NCBI GenBank assembly: GCA_002633005.1
Contig: NMRA01000146.1
Location: 369,981-433,980 of the forward strand
DNA length: 64,000 bases
Reading direction: 5' to 3'
Origin: Phoronis australis
Taxonomy: Eukaryota; Phoronida; Phoronidae
Part shown: one piece after another, positions 1-11,405 of the stretch
Position numbering within the stretch: position 1 is the stretch's first letter
Layout of the letters: every line of letters starts with the position of its first letter
Notes under the pieces: generated by a model
Databases searched by the model: none
Told to the model about the DNA's origin: nothing
What the model saw: only the letters and a program-made list of their open reading frames with translations
Program-made: the position numbers and the translations under genes

Positions 1-679
1 TATGGAAAATGTTACTTGATTTACAGAAATATGTTACACTAGGATTATGAGATATGAAGCTCACTCAAACCATCTGCCACATATCTTCGTATATTTTTAT
101 AGTCATGCTTGTCAAATTCTAGTTTTAGGAGCTGAAATGGTTTAATGGTAACAATTATGCATGTCCAGTTTACTACTTAACGTGATTTTGGATAACCCTG
201 CTTAATGTGGATTCAGGTAAGTGGCGTCGCACAGTTCTTGGCATGCCTGATTTTTCTCAGAAAAGCCACAGTATTTAGGTGGTAATGGGTGACAAAGTAT
301 AAGCATATCCACACTTTGCTGTAATTTTTCATGGAAGAAAATTAGAGGAATGTTTTGAATACAAATATTAGAAGCTCGCAGGAATGATTGAGAATTAAAC
401 ACACATTCTTCTGCATTTTTGCCCAAAACCAGTTTTGGTATACGACAAAAAATTTATACCTAATATATCGACGTCCTTCACCTGGGGCAGAGTATTATGA
501 TATCGCCCATGTCATATCTAAGTAAATTTTGTCCTTACCCTAGATTACCATTAAATCCGCCCTAATGGTCTAATATTCCCAGAAGCCTCACCCTACTTCT
601 CGCGCCCAGGGGCTGCTGCACCACCTCCGCTAAGCCTACGAGGCACTTGTCAAATGTCGGGATACTCGAACAAATTTCG

Positions 680-1215
680 CAGTGATTGGCACTCCAAGGG
701 TATCAAGAGGAGTACGACATACGCAACCTACCGTGATATGAGAACTAGGCTCCCTATACATTCAGATCTGAAATTTGATTCCTACAACGACGTTTGACGT
801 ATACTCCCGTACAGCGATATCTGAAATATGCTCTGTGCAGTTATCACTGAAATAAGCACCGTATAGTGAACCCTGAAATGTGCTCTCACTGTGATATCTG
901 ACGTATGCTCCCTGCACTGACGTAGGAAGTATCCTCCGTACAGTGGTATTCGATGGATGCTCCCAACAGCGATACCTGTGGTATGCTACCTACCGTAAAA
1001 CCTAAACTACACTTCCTACAGTGACACATGAAGGAAGCTACCTAACGTAATATTTGAAGTACGCTCTCTAGAGACACATCTGAAGTTTATTCCCTACAGT
1101 GATATCCGAATTTCTTCACTACTATGATACCTGAAGTGCACCCCCTGCAGAGAAATATTAAGAGCGCTCCCTATATTGTTACGCAATGATATCTGAAGTA
1201 TGCCCTCGACTTTGG
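680..1215. repeat. Degenerate minisatellite, unit about 31 bp
   Basis: Phrases of the type CAGTGATATCTGAAGTATG followed by CTCCCTA recur about every 31 bases with many substitutions. The array lies in the intron downstream (minus sense) of the Ig exon at 1321-1641. A related array occupies the equivalent place in the second segmental copy. Confidence 0.7.
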
Positions 1216-1320
1216 ATATTATTGCCTTTGATGTTTGTCGTTGAATCAGTGTTAAAATCTCAACATGTGTAAAAACTGTCGTCGCTGCACAAAAGTCTAG
1301 TTCCACAAAAACGAACTCAC

Positions 1321-1641
1321 AGAATACGGTTGCGGTAAGTTGTCTAGTAACAGTCTGTTGAGTCAAATTATTTACAGCTGTGCAGCTAAGCTTCATTCCA
1401 TCTATGCTCCGGTCTACTGATAAGACTGAAGAGTAGCTTGTAGAGCCGTTGATTGTGTAGGAAGTTGACGGGTAGGAAGTAGTCAAATTGGACGAGAACC
1501 AAGTCACCGAAGCAGCAGGATACACGTGGTCCGTAATGCAACTGATGTTACTGTTCTCAGCAATCGACACTTTGTCCGCCTTATCGTTGATGTACGTGAG
1601 ACTTGGGCTAAAAATCGCAAATGCCAGTCTTGTAGGTCCAC
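1321..1641 (-). CDS. Gene C: Ig-domain exon (fourth seen, continues off left edge)
   Basis: One immunoglobulin-like domain encoded by a single internal exon of 321 nt. On the minus strand it follows a TTATTTCCAG acceptor and ends before GTGAGT. Both borders are phase 1, so it fits in frame with the other Ig exons of this gene. The domain begins with GPTRL, has its first cysteine in ISCITDH, a tryptophan in ASVTW and the second cysteine in KLSCTAVNN, the usual Ig disulphide and core. Several N-x-S/T sites suggest an extracellular domain. It is a close paralogue of the exon at 11406-11741 and was copied with its introns. No downstream exon is visible in bases 1-1320, so the rest of the gene lies outside the window. 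The receptor type cannot be told. Confidence 0.8.
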
Positions 1642-1929
1642 CTGGAAATAAGGTAAAACGTTGTATGCATAACCCTTATCTAAGAGGTTGCAATTAGTAA
1701 TGAAATATAATCAGAAATATACACACTTGATTGCGGAAGTGAAAAAAAAGACTTGTTTAAATAGAGGTTTGGTTGTTGCTCTGATAAAAGGCTTTACAGG
1801 TTATTGGGATTGTCCAATCCCAAAGCATTGCCATACGATTGGCCAATAGTAAAGCATTGCCTCCGGTTGGCCAATCGTAAAGCAGGTGATTGCACGTCAT
1901 GGAATGAACTGTCATTTCTTCCATGCATA

Positions 1930-2190
1930 CAGTGGCGGATTTAGGGGCTCGAATTTCTGAGAACGTAAACCTTTCACTAAAAAGGAGGCCTAAAAAGCAC
2001 TGCACCGGTGGTCTCAATGGGGTCTGAGACCCCCTTCTAAACACGCGCTTTCACACAAAACTGTTAAATCGCGATACTGTACTGCCACATGTAATTACTG
2101 GAGTTAGTTCATAAACTCAATATTTCCTCACGCTCTTGCTGTTTTATTTTTTGCGGCAGCCAAGGCGCCCACCGCCAATCCGCCTACGCA
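1930..2190 (+). mobile_element. Internally deleted copy of R1 transposon family
   Basis: It starts with CAGTGGCGGATTTAGG and ends with AATCCGCCTACG. The last 110 bases, including TTTTATTTTTTGCGGCAGCC, match the right end of the complete R1 copy at 8608-9578. The middle, including the tRNA-like part, is missing. Another small element with a CCCCCTTCTAAACACGC end may be nested near 2030. Confidence 0.65.
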
Positions 2191-2735
2191 GAAGCGACCC
2201 CCTCTAAGTGGGCAGCTTGGGGAAATATCCCTTTGTCGCTTTACACAAGTAAATCCGATACTCCTAAGAATTCACGATGGGAATTGGGGACTCCAATTGC
2301 GTGTAAAAACACAAAACATTTTTGCACTGCGCTGCAGTATCAAAACATTGAATGTTGAACTGCGTGAAGAACTCTATTTGTGAATTGGACAAAAAGGCTG
2401 GTTAGTTATTAAATAAGTAATGTTACTTTCTTTTCAGGAGTTGTTTGTAAGGAATCCCCGGGGCACATGTCGAAAAGTCTGTCGAACCACGATTTTTGAT
2501 GTCCATGTACATATCAAACAGGGATACTCAAAATACTCTCGCAATCATAAACGACAATTTCACCGTTTATTTTCGTTCAAATTTACCTCGTGAATCGTTA
2601 TATACCTGTGAAATGAGCAAAAATGCGTCTTAATACGAATCTCCCAAAATTTCCCGGTTACCCGTAAAGATAGGCGAGTAGGTGTGCGGAAATTGCTAGT
2701 AACTTTCCGCGATGATAAACAAACTCGTTGGTTTC
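2190..2735. other. Intronic or intergenic, no feature seen
   Basis: AT-rich DNA between Ig exons of gene C. No coding exon, RNA gene or clear repeat border was found. Confidence 0.5.
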
Positions 2736-3059
2736 TGATTTACATGACTGTTTTTGTATCTACAAAAATCGATAGATTCATAGATATTTTTTTATAATTA
2801 GAAGCTACTCTTGTAAAAGCTGATAATGTATTTTAGTTGCAGCCTGAAGTTGGAAAAACTCTATAATTTGATCCCCCAATAGTCAAATATACGTAGACGA
2901 TTTTCACCCGTCTAAAACACCTCTTTAAGACATGGGTGAAATTTGGACAGTTCTCATTTACTCACAACTCACATGACAAGACATCCATTGCTTTTTGACT
3001 TAGGTACAGGATTTGTCATATAAATTTACAAAAAGGAGATAAAAAAGGACCTTGTCATT
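2735..3059 (+). repeat. Direct repeat, left copy (flanks putative THAP element)
   Basis: This stretch resembles 4765-5150: both contain CTGATTTACATG, then an ATCGAT-rich part, ATTAGAAGCTA, a GCAGGCTGA/GCAGCCTGA phrase, CTCACAACTCA and CTTGTCATTAA/TTGGTCATTAA. The match stops where the putative THAP element begins. It is either a duplicated host segment or part of a larger element. Confidence 0.55.
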
Positions 3060-4730
3060 AAAGGAGAATGCCACCCAAAAAAACAACCCATTTTGTATCA
3101 ATTTAGGTCGAGTAATTCTGCTCGATAACTGCAAGTTCGGTTAAGTTACTTGACACCTGACTGCAGACGGAGGTGTTGAAATTATCCATTGTCGTCACTG
3201 GTTTCACACGCAGTCTGTTCAGCAGTTCACAACACGGGTTACTGGTGTCAGCTCATGGGTTGCATTAATCGTTTAACACCAATAAATCATCAAACTTCAA
3301 TGTAAAACTCTTACAAATACACCGAGTTCTTATAACAACGTGTTGTTTTATTTCACTTCTACGGATTTATTGGTATTTGGACTCACCGTAGCTTACAAAA
3401 TTCGGCAGGCCAATTTACCAAGGTCCGGAGCAGGAGTTTGGTGTCTGTTTGGAGATAGATTCTAAGTATTCTTCCGTGAATAGAAAACAGGAGAACATAG
3501 ATCTGTGTGGTTTAGACTTGTGATTTTTTGAGTTCTAAACACCCAAAACGCTTGTTATCCCGGCCAGTAGCTCGGAACCCGTTCGGGCCCGTTACGGCCG
3601 CCGGGACTGGCAAGAATATAAACCAGCTTGAGTTGGAAACTAAACCTCCAGTCACGAAAAGACTATAATAGTGAGCCAAAGAAATAATGTGGACGTGATT
3701 ATTTATGTGAACTAGCCTCGATAGTGAAAATCTACTTTCTTGTCGGGGGCCGCGAAGTCGGGTTCCCCTTCCACAGACCGTCAGGGTAGAGGTTGTACAG
3801 TATTAATGATTTGAATAATGTATTTGTATTTCTAAATAAAGGTTCCCCTAACATGTGACCATAGCAAATAAAATCGAGTAATTGTTTCACAAGGGCTTTC
3901 TGTCAGCAAACACTGAATTAGCATGCGCTCACACGGCCTCGGTGCCCGGTCAATTACCTTTATTGCCGGCATCAAAAGCCGGTAACGCAGTGGTATATTC
4001 ACTGCTGGCTTCTCAACATTTGCACTCACAATACTGCAAAGGCATTAAAAATTGTATCTAATGAGACAGACTTTGTTTCAGTTTGATATAAGCATTAGTT
4101 AGGATGAGAATAATTCATTTTGAAACAGAACGCAGAATAATAAATGTCTACATGGCAACTCGCCCGGCGCCAATGAATCCCGACTTAGTCAAGAGCTCAT
4201 CCGACGAAGACTTCACGGGTCGGATCGTTCGGTTTCACAGGCTATCAATTCGAACCGGAATACAGTAATCAAGAAATACTAGACAGGTGCCGTGAACATG
4301 CACAGGCAACGGAATGTATGGATAGTTCTTTGGTAAGCCGGAATTCGTCAGAGAAATCACTGTCGACGAAATGCCAGCCACAGACACGGAGATGTTTCAC
4401 GGCCTCATACTTGCTACTAACAGCGTACCTTTCATTTTTCACTACTGCGAGACACTTTCTAAGCATTTCGGGCTCTCCATGAAGTCGCAAAAACGATATA
4501 CCCGCTTTCTTCGCAGCTTCATAGTTCGGACACGCGGGAAAGATGCACCGCAATATAGCGGCATTCACTCTGCAAGCGAAACACTGACGTCGCTGCGTCT
4601 TGTCTCACCTTCCCCACAGGTTAACGCGACACCTCTCGGCAAGTTGAGTTCGACCTTCTAAGAGGCGATGTGGATATAGACCGATTAAGACGGGAAAAGG
4701 GACTAATTAAATCGGGTGGCATTCTCCTTT
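3060..4730 (-). mobile_element. Putative THAP-containing DNA transposon remnant
   Basis: A 17-bp inverted repeat, AAAGGAGAATGCCACCC at 3060-3076 and its exact complement at 4714-4730, bounds about 1.67 kb. The interior carries a THAP-like reading frame on the minus strand near its start, as in P-type elements. No transposase core was recognised, and no clear target duplication is visible. A GC-rich partly palindromic patch lies near 3550-3610. The ends are seen; assignment to the P superfamily is inference. Confidence 0.4.
4269..4568 (-). CDS. THAP-type zinc finger fragment
   Basis: This 99-residue frame has the spacing of a THAP domain, a C2CH zinc-binding DNA-binding fold: CIFPAC (C-x4-C), 49 residues, then VCGWHF (C-x2-H followed by F). 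A stretch GISFLRLHGEPEMLRKCLAV between them resembles the FxxhPxxxxxxxxW part of the family, with cysteine where tryptophan is usual. The C-terminal AVPTIF-like motif is not evident. The frame starts at the first methionine and ends 80 residues after the last zinc ligand without further recognisable domains. It lies inside an inverted-repeat-bounded element, so it is more likely a transposon fragment than a host exon; a host THAP exon is the alternative. Confidence 0.5.
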   Translation of the reverse strand: MNAAILRCIFPACPNYEAAKKAGISFLRLHGEPEMLRKCLAVVKNERYAVSSKYEAVKHLRVCGWHFVDSDFSDEFRLTKELSIHSVACACSRHLSSIS

Positions 4731-4764
4731 GAATCAATATTACTGCATTGGCCAGGGAATCGAT

Positions 4765-5150
4765 TGCTGAATTCTGATTTACATGTACATACATTTACGA
4801 TAATCGATTGATCGATAGACAATTTTTGACCATTAGAAGCTAATCTTTTAAGAAATGACAATGCTTTAGAGAATTTAGATGCAGGCTGACATTTGGAAAA
4901 TTCGATCTATCACCAGATCCCTAAATACCAAAGTCCACCGAACTATTGTTGTCTAGTATATGGAATAAGTCTCAAGGTTATTGGTGAATGTCGGACAGCT
5001 CTACAAAGTGTCTAAAAATGTTCTCACAACTCAGATGACAAAAAAATGTTTATCGACTTAGGAACTAGATTAGTGGTTTAAATTCACAAACCGTAGATCA
5101 AAAAATATTTAAGTCGTAAATAAACAAAGTCAATGTAACTCCTTGGTCAT
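4765..5150 (+). repeat. Direct repeat, right copy (flanks putative THAP element)
   Basis: Diverged copy of 2735-3059 in the same orientation. It continues a little past the point where the left copy is cut by the putative element. Confidence 0.55.
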
Positions 5151-6480
5151 TAACTAGGAAAGGTTGCTGTCTTTGAACTTCCTCAATGTTATTGTTTTCA
5201 GCAGTATTGCGCACTGGTTTTTTGTTCTTCAAATCTGAATCGTTTGCGTGCATACTGCACAGATGAAGCACGTCATGACTGACGCACCCACGTTAGAGAT
5301 AAAATGTTACCATGCAGTAGGCCCTCGCAGAATTACAGTGATCCAAGGGAACTGTATTTTAACTCAAGGCGTTAAGTGTGTACATGTACATTTTAGGGAC
5401 ACTCTGTATCATTTCCCTAACCACCAGAAACTGGAATACTGCCCTTGTTTCAACAAGGGATTTTGAAACAGTCCCAAAGGCACTACAACAGGGACCTCAG
5501 GACCTCAGCTTTTCAAAATATTCCTTCATTGAATGACCATAATAAAATGAAGTTTTACAGAGACTGGATCACAATAAACAGGATGTTGAACTTAGAGTCA
5601 GCCCAGACGGATAGCTAAGAGCGAAGCTGTCTGCCTCTTGTGATACATAGCTGAGCTGACTAGCGACTAGCTTTAGTTCATCGAATTTCACATTTTCACT
5701 GTTAGTAGATATCAGCTATAGTTACTTGAAGCTGCTGTAAACTACCGTCAGTGCGCTGGCTCTAGGCCCATTCTTACTCTCCGTGAAACTTTCTTGGTTC
5801 ACGGTTAGTCAGCTCCTGATGTCTGCATCCACGGGAGATTTGGTACAAATATCTCGCGGCATGAGGAGCACGGAGGCAGGGCTTGGGGGCGGATGTGGTG
5901 GCAATAAGGAGGGGGGTAGTTTGGAGAAGTCAAATTAGCTTGTGCCCCGCAATACGTTTTGTCTTTTTTTCGGTCCTGTATTATGTGAATAAAATCACAA
6001 TTGGATTACACCAACAAAACAGGGGGTAATTCCATCTTCTCTTACATGTATATCAACGGACAAATGTTTAAAGGCAAACGTAAATGTCATTGCAATGGAA
6101 ACATTCATCAGGCATTATGCAAAATACACTGTGGGAAGCAAGTCGTACGCTGTCTTTTGTCAGCGAAGTGCCGTGGTTGGGATCGAGTCCGTGAGCTTAT
6201 TTCCTTGTACATGTAAGCGAGTTGCCTTCAGAGTGCGTAAGCCGTGGGGTTTGTATCGACTACATACGAATTCACGCGCATGTGCAGGCGCATGTGCATG
6301 ATAATTTATGCTGGTGCTGCATACCATGCGATGCATATGATCAAAGTGGTTTAAACTGAACTCAATAAAGGAACACTTTCAGTTGGAACATGCGTAAACG
6401 GACGTAATGAAATGGTCTTATATGTCACACTTGTCCAATAAATAACTTGACTCAGTTTCTACTATCCATATACACTGTAT
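5150..6480. other. Intronic, no gene seen
   Basis: Short open frames here lack splice signals, domains or conservation clues. A GC-richer patch lies at 5750-5960. Nothing else was supported. Confidence 0.5.
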
Positions 6481-6489
6481 ATATACGTA

Positions 6490-6533
6490 TAAATATAAAT
6501 ATATATATATTTATCTATCTATCTATCTATCTA

Positions 6534-6577
<44 letters not shown>
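6490..6577. repeat. Microsatellite (CTAT)n followed by (AT)n
   Basis: An AT-rich start is followed by uninterrupted CTAT units (about 6522-6540) and a run of AT dinucleotides to 6577. Confidence 0.95.
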
Positions 6578-6579
<2 letters not shown>

Positions 6580-6993
6580 TGTGGAATGCTTGTTTCTCGG
6601 AATAATGTAGGGTCGTATCAACAAGTCGGTGCATTGAGTGACATATCTACAAAAATATTGATTTGAACTGAGCAAAAGTATGTATGTAATGAGAGTAGTG
6701 CGCTTTGTATGAGTGTGTTATTACTTGGTATAATTTGTCAGACGGTTACTGTACATTCGTGGCAAGAAACGGCTAACAGGGTCTCCAAGAACCAGTCGTC
6801 TTTTGTCCGTGTACATTTCTTAAAGAATAAATATTTCTCCTTCATTTGATATCTGTTCTCCCTGCAACATCCTATCTTGATTACAACCTGTCCAAATATA
6901 CTATGGAAATTTCCGATTCTGAAAGCTGTTATGTATGCAAGACTTGTCTCAGTTGGGGCAGTAGTTTGAAATTTGTTCCAGGGTTATACTCAC

Positions 6994-7329
6994 TTATTAC
7001 TTGAATTGTAACTGAAGAGTTAGCGGACAGGTATTCTGTTCGCTTGTTGGAAGCCGTGCATATGATCTTGACATCGTGGTAGTCGTTTGTAATGTTGAGC
7101 GTCACCACAGCGGTAAAGATTCCGCTGCTTCTTTCTTTCACTGCCGACTGTGCTAAGAGAAACCTTTGACCGGATATAGGATTGTACTTGGAAGAAGTCA
7201 TATTCACGCCTTCTTTACAGTAGTCAGTAGTACATGTTATCTCAACAGACTCGCCAACTATTACGACGATAGACTTGCCAGGTCCCCAACGGCCTCCTGT
7301 CTGGTTAAGTGTAGTCATGGTGGGCCCCA
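6994..7329 (-). CDS. Gene C: Ig-domain exon (third seen)
   Basis: An internal exon of 336 nt encoding one Ig-like domain. It follows AACTTACAG and ends before GTGAGTAT; both borders are phase 1. The product starts with GPTMTTL, has cysteines in EITCTTDYC and VKIICTASN, and carries N-x-S/T sites. An extra cysteine four residues after the first (TDYCKEG) has no evident partner. The segment FTAVVTLNITNDYHDVKI matches the E-F region of Ig folds. It joins in frame to the exon at 11406-11741 upstream and 1321-1641 downstream. Unlike those two it has no paralogue within the window, so the duplication skipped it. Confidence 0.8.
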
Positions 7330-8600
7330 CTGTAAGTTTAGATATAATACGATCAAGCTGTTTTTTTCAGAAAATAATGCCACGCTAGTAACGTAGGCCA
7401 TGATAAGAAGTTTCACCAAGGCCAAGGGTCTGTCTACAACTTCTTATTTACCAAAAGAAGAACAAAAGTCACTTAAACCCAGAAACAGACTCACGAGTGC
7501 TTCACTGTCTACTTACATGTATCTGAGAGTCAGGATAATACGAAACGACGATTACAACTGCTCAAAGGGAAAAGCCTTAAAATGAACTCAAAGATACGAT
7601 GAAATGTTATTTTTGTATGTTTTGCAGAATATTTTATGAAGGCACTAAGTCCCATGACAATCCACCTATAATCCCCCATGACTAAATCCCAAAAATAAGC
7701 ATCATTGTTTCGCATACGACGTTACATATTACATGTACCTGTAGGTTGTCTTCAGTGTGCTAGTTAAATTAAAAGTGTTATATTGAGTTCTCGTACATAT
7801 ACATATCGGTTTGCTTAAAAACAGGATTCAAGCTTCACGTACATGCACATGTACATGTGTGCTCTGCTTTAAAATTACCTAATCGTTTGGATTTGTTTGA
7901 AGGAGAAAGCACTTTAATTTGAAGAAAGTTCTGGCCAATAGGAAATTAATTTGCTCAACGTCATGTTGGCGTTTTGGTCCTCTGTAATAGGGCCGTCCCG
8001 GATTACACAGTAACACAAGAATGTCACTGTATTTACCCATGGTGCGTAAACATGAGTCAGAAACACTTGCTGCCTCGGTTTCTTACTGGCAGTTGGAGTT
8101 TCACAAGTTACTTGTTGTCGACGTCTGATTCTTTACGTCTGATCCTTTACAAGTTTTTCTCGGTTGCAATCTTACATTTGTCCTTCCAACACTAACAAGA
8201 TATCACAGATGTGCTGTAAGCAAGAACTCTGACGTGAGGAAGTTTGATAAACTGAACAAATTCCATTGCATGCGTGATGTGAAATTCTTCGCCTTCCCGA
8301 CGAAAATGAGAGACGTGAAAATGTACTGGATTTCCAAAACGAGGTTTCTCATTTCCGTGACAGAGGAGAGTCCTCGTAATCGCCCTGTAATCGTGATAAT
8401 TCTATTACATGTCCGTGCACGTATATAACAATACAAAAGACGCTTTACAAAATTCATAAGTTCTGTATTCGCAGGATATCACGAGGGAATCAAGGAATGT
8501 CACGTGCTTTGCAGGTAATACGTAGCATGATCTTACGTTTCCGAAATGTCCTCGAACCTTCAAAGTTCCTTGAAAGAAAAAGTGTGCCTGACTCGTACCA
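7330..8600. other. Intron of gene C, no feature seen
   Basis: Runs of TACATGTAC-type sequence occur at 7838-7860. No exon or element border was recognised. Confidence 0.5.
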
Positions 8601-8607
8601 GGCGTAA

Positions 8608-9578
8608 CAGTGGCGGATCTAGGATATCACAAGGGGGGGCCCAACACTTTGTCCGAAAACATTTGTGGAAAGCACGATTAGATGCGCAAAGCACCCAATG
8701 GGGGGAGGTCGGGAGGGGGGTTCGCCCACCTCCCGCCCAGGAAAATTTTTCTGTTTTTCCTCTAAAAATCGAGCATTTTCCTTGATTCCTGAAGTATTAT
8801 GCAAGAAAAAAGGCAAAGCAAAAGAAAAAAAAGGCAATGGTCACAGACTCGAACTCACGATCTGACGTTTAGTGCGCGTGTGCTTTACCAATGCACCACT
8901 GACGACTTCACTCACGTTCTTGATAATAAGAGATCTAAATGTTTATGGTCCACAGCGTTTGCGCGCGAAACCTACTTCTTTTTGTAATGCTTGTTACAGT
9001 TTTTATATTTGTGCAATCAGTTCGTAACAAATTTGTTGTATTTAAAATAGTTTTCAATTGCCCAAAAGACCAAATCCGTTTTTTGTGTTGGCATTAATGA
9101 CGCGATTGCTTTGGAAATCGTCTTAAGTTAAGGTGTGACAAAGAGAGAATTATGAGTTTCTGAATGATTCACTAAGGCTTCGAATAAAATTGACATCTTA
9201 CCAGCAGCTTTTGTTTTTTCATCGTCACTCAGATTCCATTTCCTTTAAAAAAATGAAGTAATTTTCTTCATTTCACAGTGAAGCAGACGACGGAAACGGA
9301 GTCGTAGTGCGCAGCGCCACTGCCGGTCGCCTGGGATACCGCGGGAGAGCCGAGAGCCTATACTTAGTCATAGTTTCGATCCGAATTTGACACTTGAATT
9401 TGGATCTGAGCCCCCCCCCCCCAACACATTAAAACTGCACACATTTAAATCTTGTTTCCGCCGTATAATGTTAATTACCGGCCGGGTTAATTAATAAACT
9501 CAACATTTCCTTACGCTCTTTTTTATTTTTTGCGGCAGCCAAGGGGGGGGCCCTGCCCCCCCCCTAAATCCGCCTATG
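8608..9578 (+). mobile_element. R1 non-autonomous transposon, complete copy
   Basis: A 971-bp element starts with CAGTGGCGGATCTAGG and ends with CCTAAATCCGCCTATG, giving short imperfect terminal inverted repeats around GGCGGATYTAGG. GCGTAA on both sides (8602-8607 and 9578-9583, overlapping the last base) is a likely target duplication of 5-6 bp. Next to the left end lies GATATCACAAGGGGGG. There is no coding capacity; frames inside are low-complexity shadows. The same sequence, inverted, forms 54147-55117. It contains a tRNA-like segment at 8832-8906. Confidence 0.8.
8832..8906 (-). repeat. tRNA-like (SINE-type) segment inside R1
   Basis: On the minus strand GTGGTGCATTGGTAAAGCAC resembles a pol III A box and GAGTTCGAGTC a B box, with tRNA-like spacing. 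No cloverleaf with a full acceptor stem could be confirmed, so it is not called a functional tRNA. The matching part of the other R1 copy is at 54812-54878. Confidence 0.6.
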
Positions 9579-9583
9579 CGTAA

Positions 9584-10230
9584 AAGGTTAAAAATTGTAT
9601 TTTCGTCTAAAATAAAGTCATAAAAATAGCCAGTTCCGGAGTTTAAGTCACCGATCATGAGGAAAAAGCAATGTTGGTGTTTATCGTCTAGTTTAGACAG
9701 TTTCTTATGAAGAAGTGTGTAGCACTGTTTCTTTCTGACGTAGTTTAATAAGACACAGGCACTGCAGGTAGTAAATAGAGGAAGCGCATAATAATGTCTT
9801 CTCCACATGTAACAACTTTTGTCGCATTTAAAATAAACACCACACGGGAACTGAATATTTATATGCTTGGAGAAGGGTGATATCGATTGATTTATCAAGG
9901 AATTGACGCCACCGAGTACCTGCCATACTTTCTGGCTTTCTTATTACAAGTTTGTAGCTTCACTCTTATGAGAATTCTATTAATATCAAGTTCAAGTGCT
10001 CATTCATTTGACCTTGCACTGCGCAAAAATACTGGTTAGAATTGTTTTGTAATCGTATTTTTACTTGCACGCCAAGTTTTGTTGAAGTTTCGATTATGTG
10101 TCACAATAGGGCGCATATTTTTCTAAATTTTATGCATAAATCGTGCTTTCGATTTATGTTATGTGACTATATGTACTTAGTTATACTTTCTACTTCAGGG
10201 TATACCAAAGCTGCAACAAAGCATGAAACT
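9584..10230. other. Intron of gene C, no feature seen
   Basis: AT-rich stretch between the R1 copy and the second segmental duplicate. No exon-like signal was found. Confidence 0.45.
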
Positions 10231-10919
10231 GTGACTTGATTTACAGAAATATGTTACATTAGGATTATGAGATGTGAAGTTTACTCAAACCATCTGCCAC
10301 ATATCTTCATGTATTTTTATAGTCATGTTTCTTAAATTCTAGTTTGAGGAGCTGAAATGGGTTAATGGTACCCAGTCGCCATGGTAACAATTATGCATGT
10401 CTACTTTCATACTTAACGTGATTTTGGATAACCCTGCTTTATGCGGATTAAGGTAAGTGTCGTCGTACAGTTCTTGGCATGCCTGATTTTCTCAAAACAG
10501 CCACAGTATTTAGGTGGTAATGGGTGAAAAAGTATAAGCATATACACATTTCGCTGTAATTTTTCATGAAAAAAATTAGAGGAATGTTTTGAATACAAAT
10601 ATTAAAAGCTCGAAGGAATAACCAATAGATTGAGAATTAACCACACATTTTTCTACATGTTTGCCCAAAACCAGTTTTGGTATACGACAAAAGTTTTATA
10701 GCTAATATAACGACGGCCTGCACCTGGGGCAGAGTATTATGATATCCACTGGTCATAACTAATTAAATCTAGCCCCTACCCTAGGTTACCCCCAAATCCG
10801 CCCTAATGGTTTCCTAATCCCAGAAACCTCACCCTACTTCTCGCGCCCATGAGAAGCTTCTCTGCTTCCCAAAAAGCCTCCGAGACACTTGTCAAATGTC
10901 GGTATTCTCGAACAAACTC

Positions 10920-11300
10920 TGCAGTGACTGACACTGCCGTATCAAGGGGAGTACGAAGTTTGCTCCCCACCGTGATATCTGAACTACACTCCCTACATTC
11001 AGATCTGAACTTTGATTCCTACAACGATGTTTGAAGTACTGTACTCCTTTACAGTGATATATGAAATATGCTCTCTATAGTAATCACTGAAATAAGCACC
11101 ATACAGTGAAATCTTAATTTAATGTTCTCTCACTTGTTATTTCTGATGTATGCTCCTTGCACTGACGTCAGCAGTAACCTCCTTACAATGATATATGATG
11201 GATGCCTCTCGCAACAGCGATACTGAAGTATAATTCATACAGTGATATCTGAAGTATGCTTCTTGAAGCGATACTTGAAGCATGATCCAGGCAGTGGTTT
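10920..11300. repeat. Degenerate minisatellite, unit about 31 bp
   Basis: Counterpart of the array at 680-1215. Units such as CAGTGATATCTGAAGTATG recur with substitutions and fewer repeats than in copy 1. Confidence 0.65.
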
Positions 11301-11405
11301 GTACATGTATGTCCTTAGCATTTCTTGTGGGATCAGTTTTAAAGTATCAACATTAACGAAAACTGCCTGTGGTCCAGAAAAATAGTATCACGAAACACTA
11401 CTCAC

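Larger units (their letters stand above)
1..1765. repeat. Segmental duplication, copy 1 (carries an Ig exon)
   Basis: This segment matches 10230-11855 along its length with scattered substitutions and small indels. Both copies hold, in the same order, a stretch starting near TTGATTTACAGAAATATG, a degenerate tandem repeat of about 31 bp and one minus-strand Ig exon. Similarity starts at the first bases of the window, so the left border is probably outside it. The right border is near 1765. It is an old duplication of exon plus flanking intron within gene C. Confidence 0.85.

Noticed and set aside
8546-8865. Several proline- and glycine-rich frames on both strands
   Set aside because: Low-complexity translations of the R1 element's G/C-rich part; the same frames recur inverted at 54805-55234.
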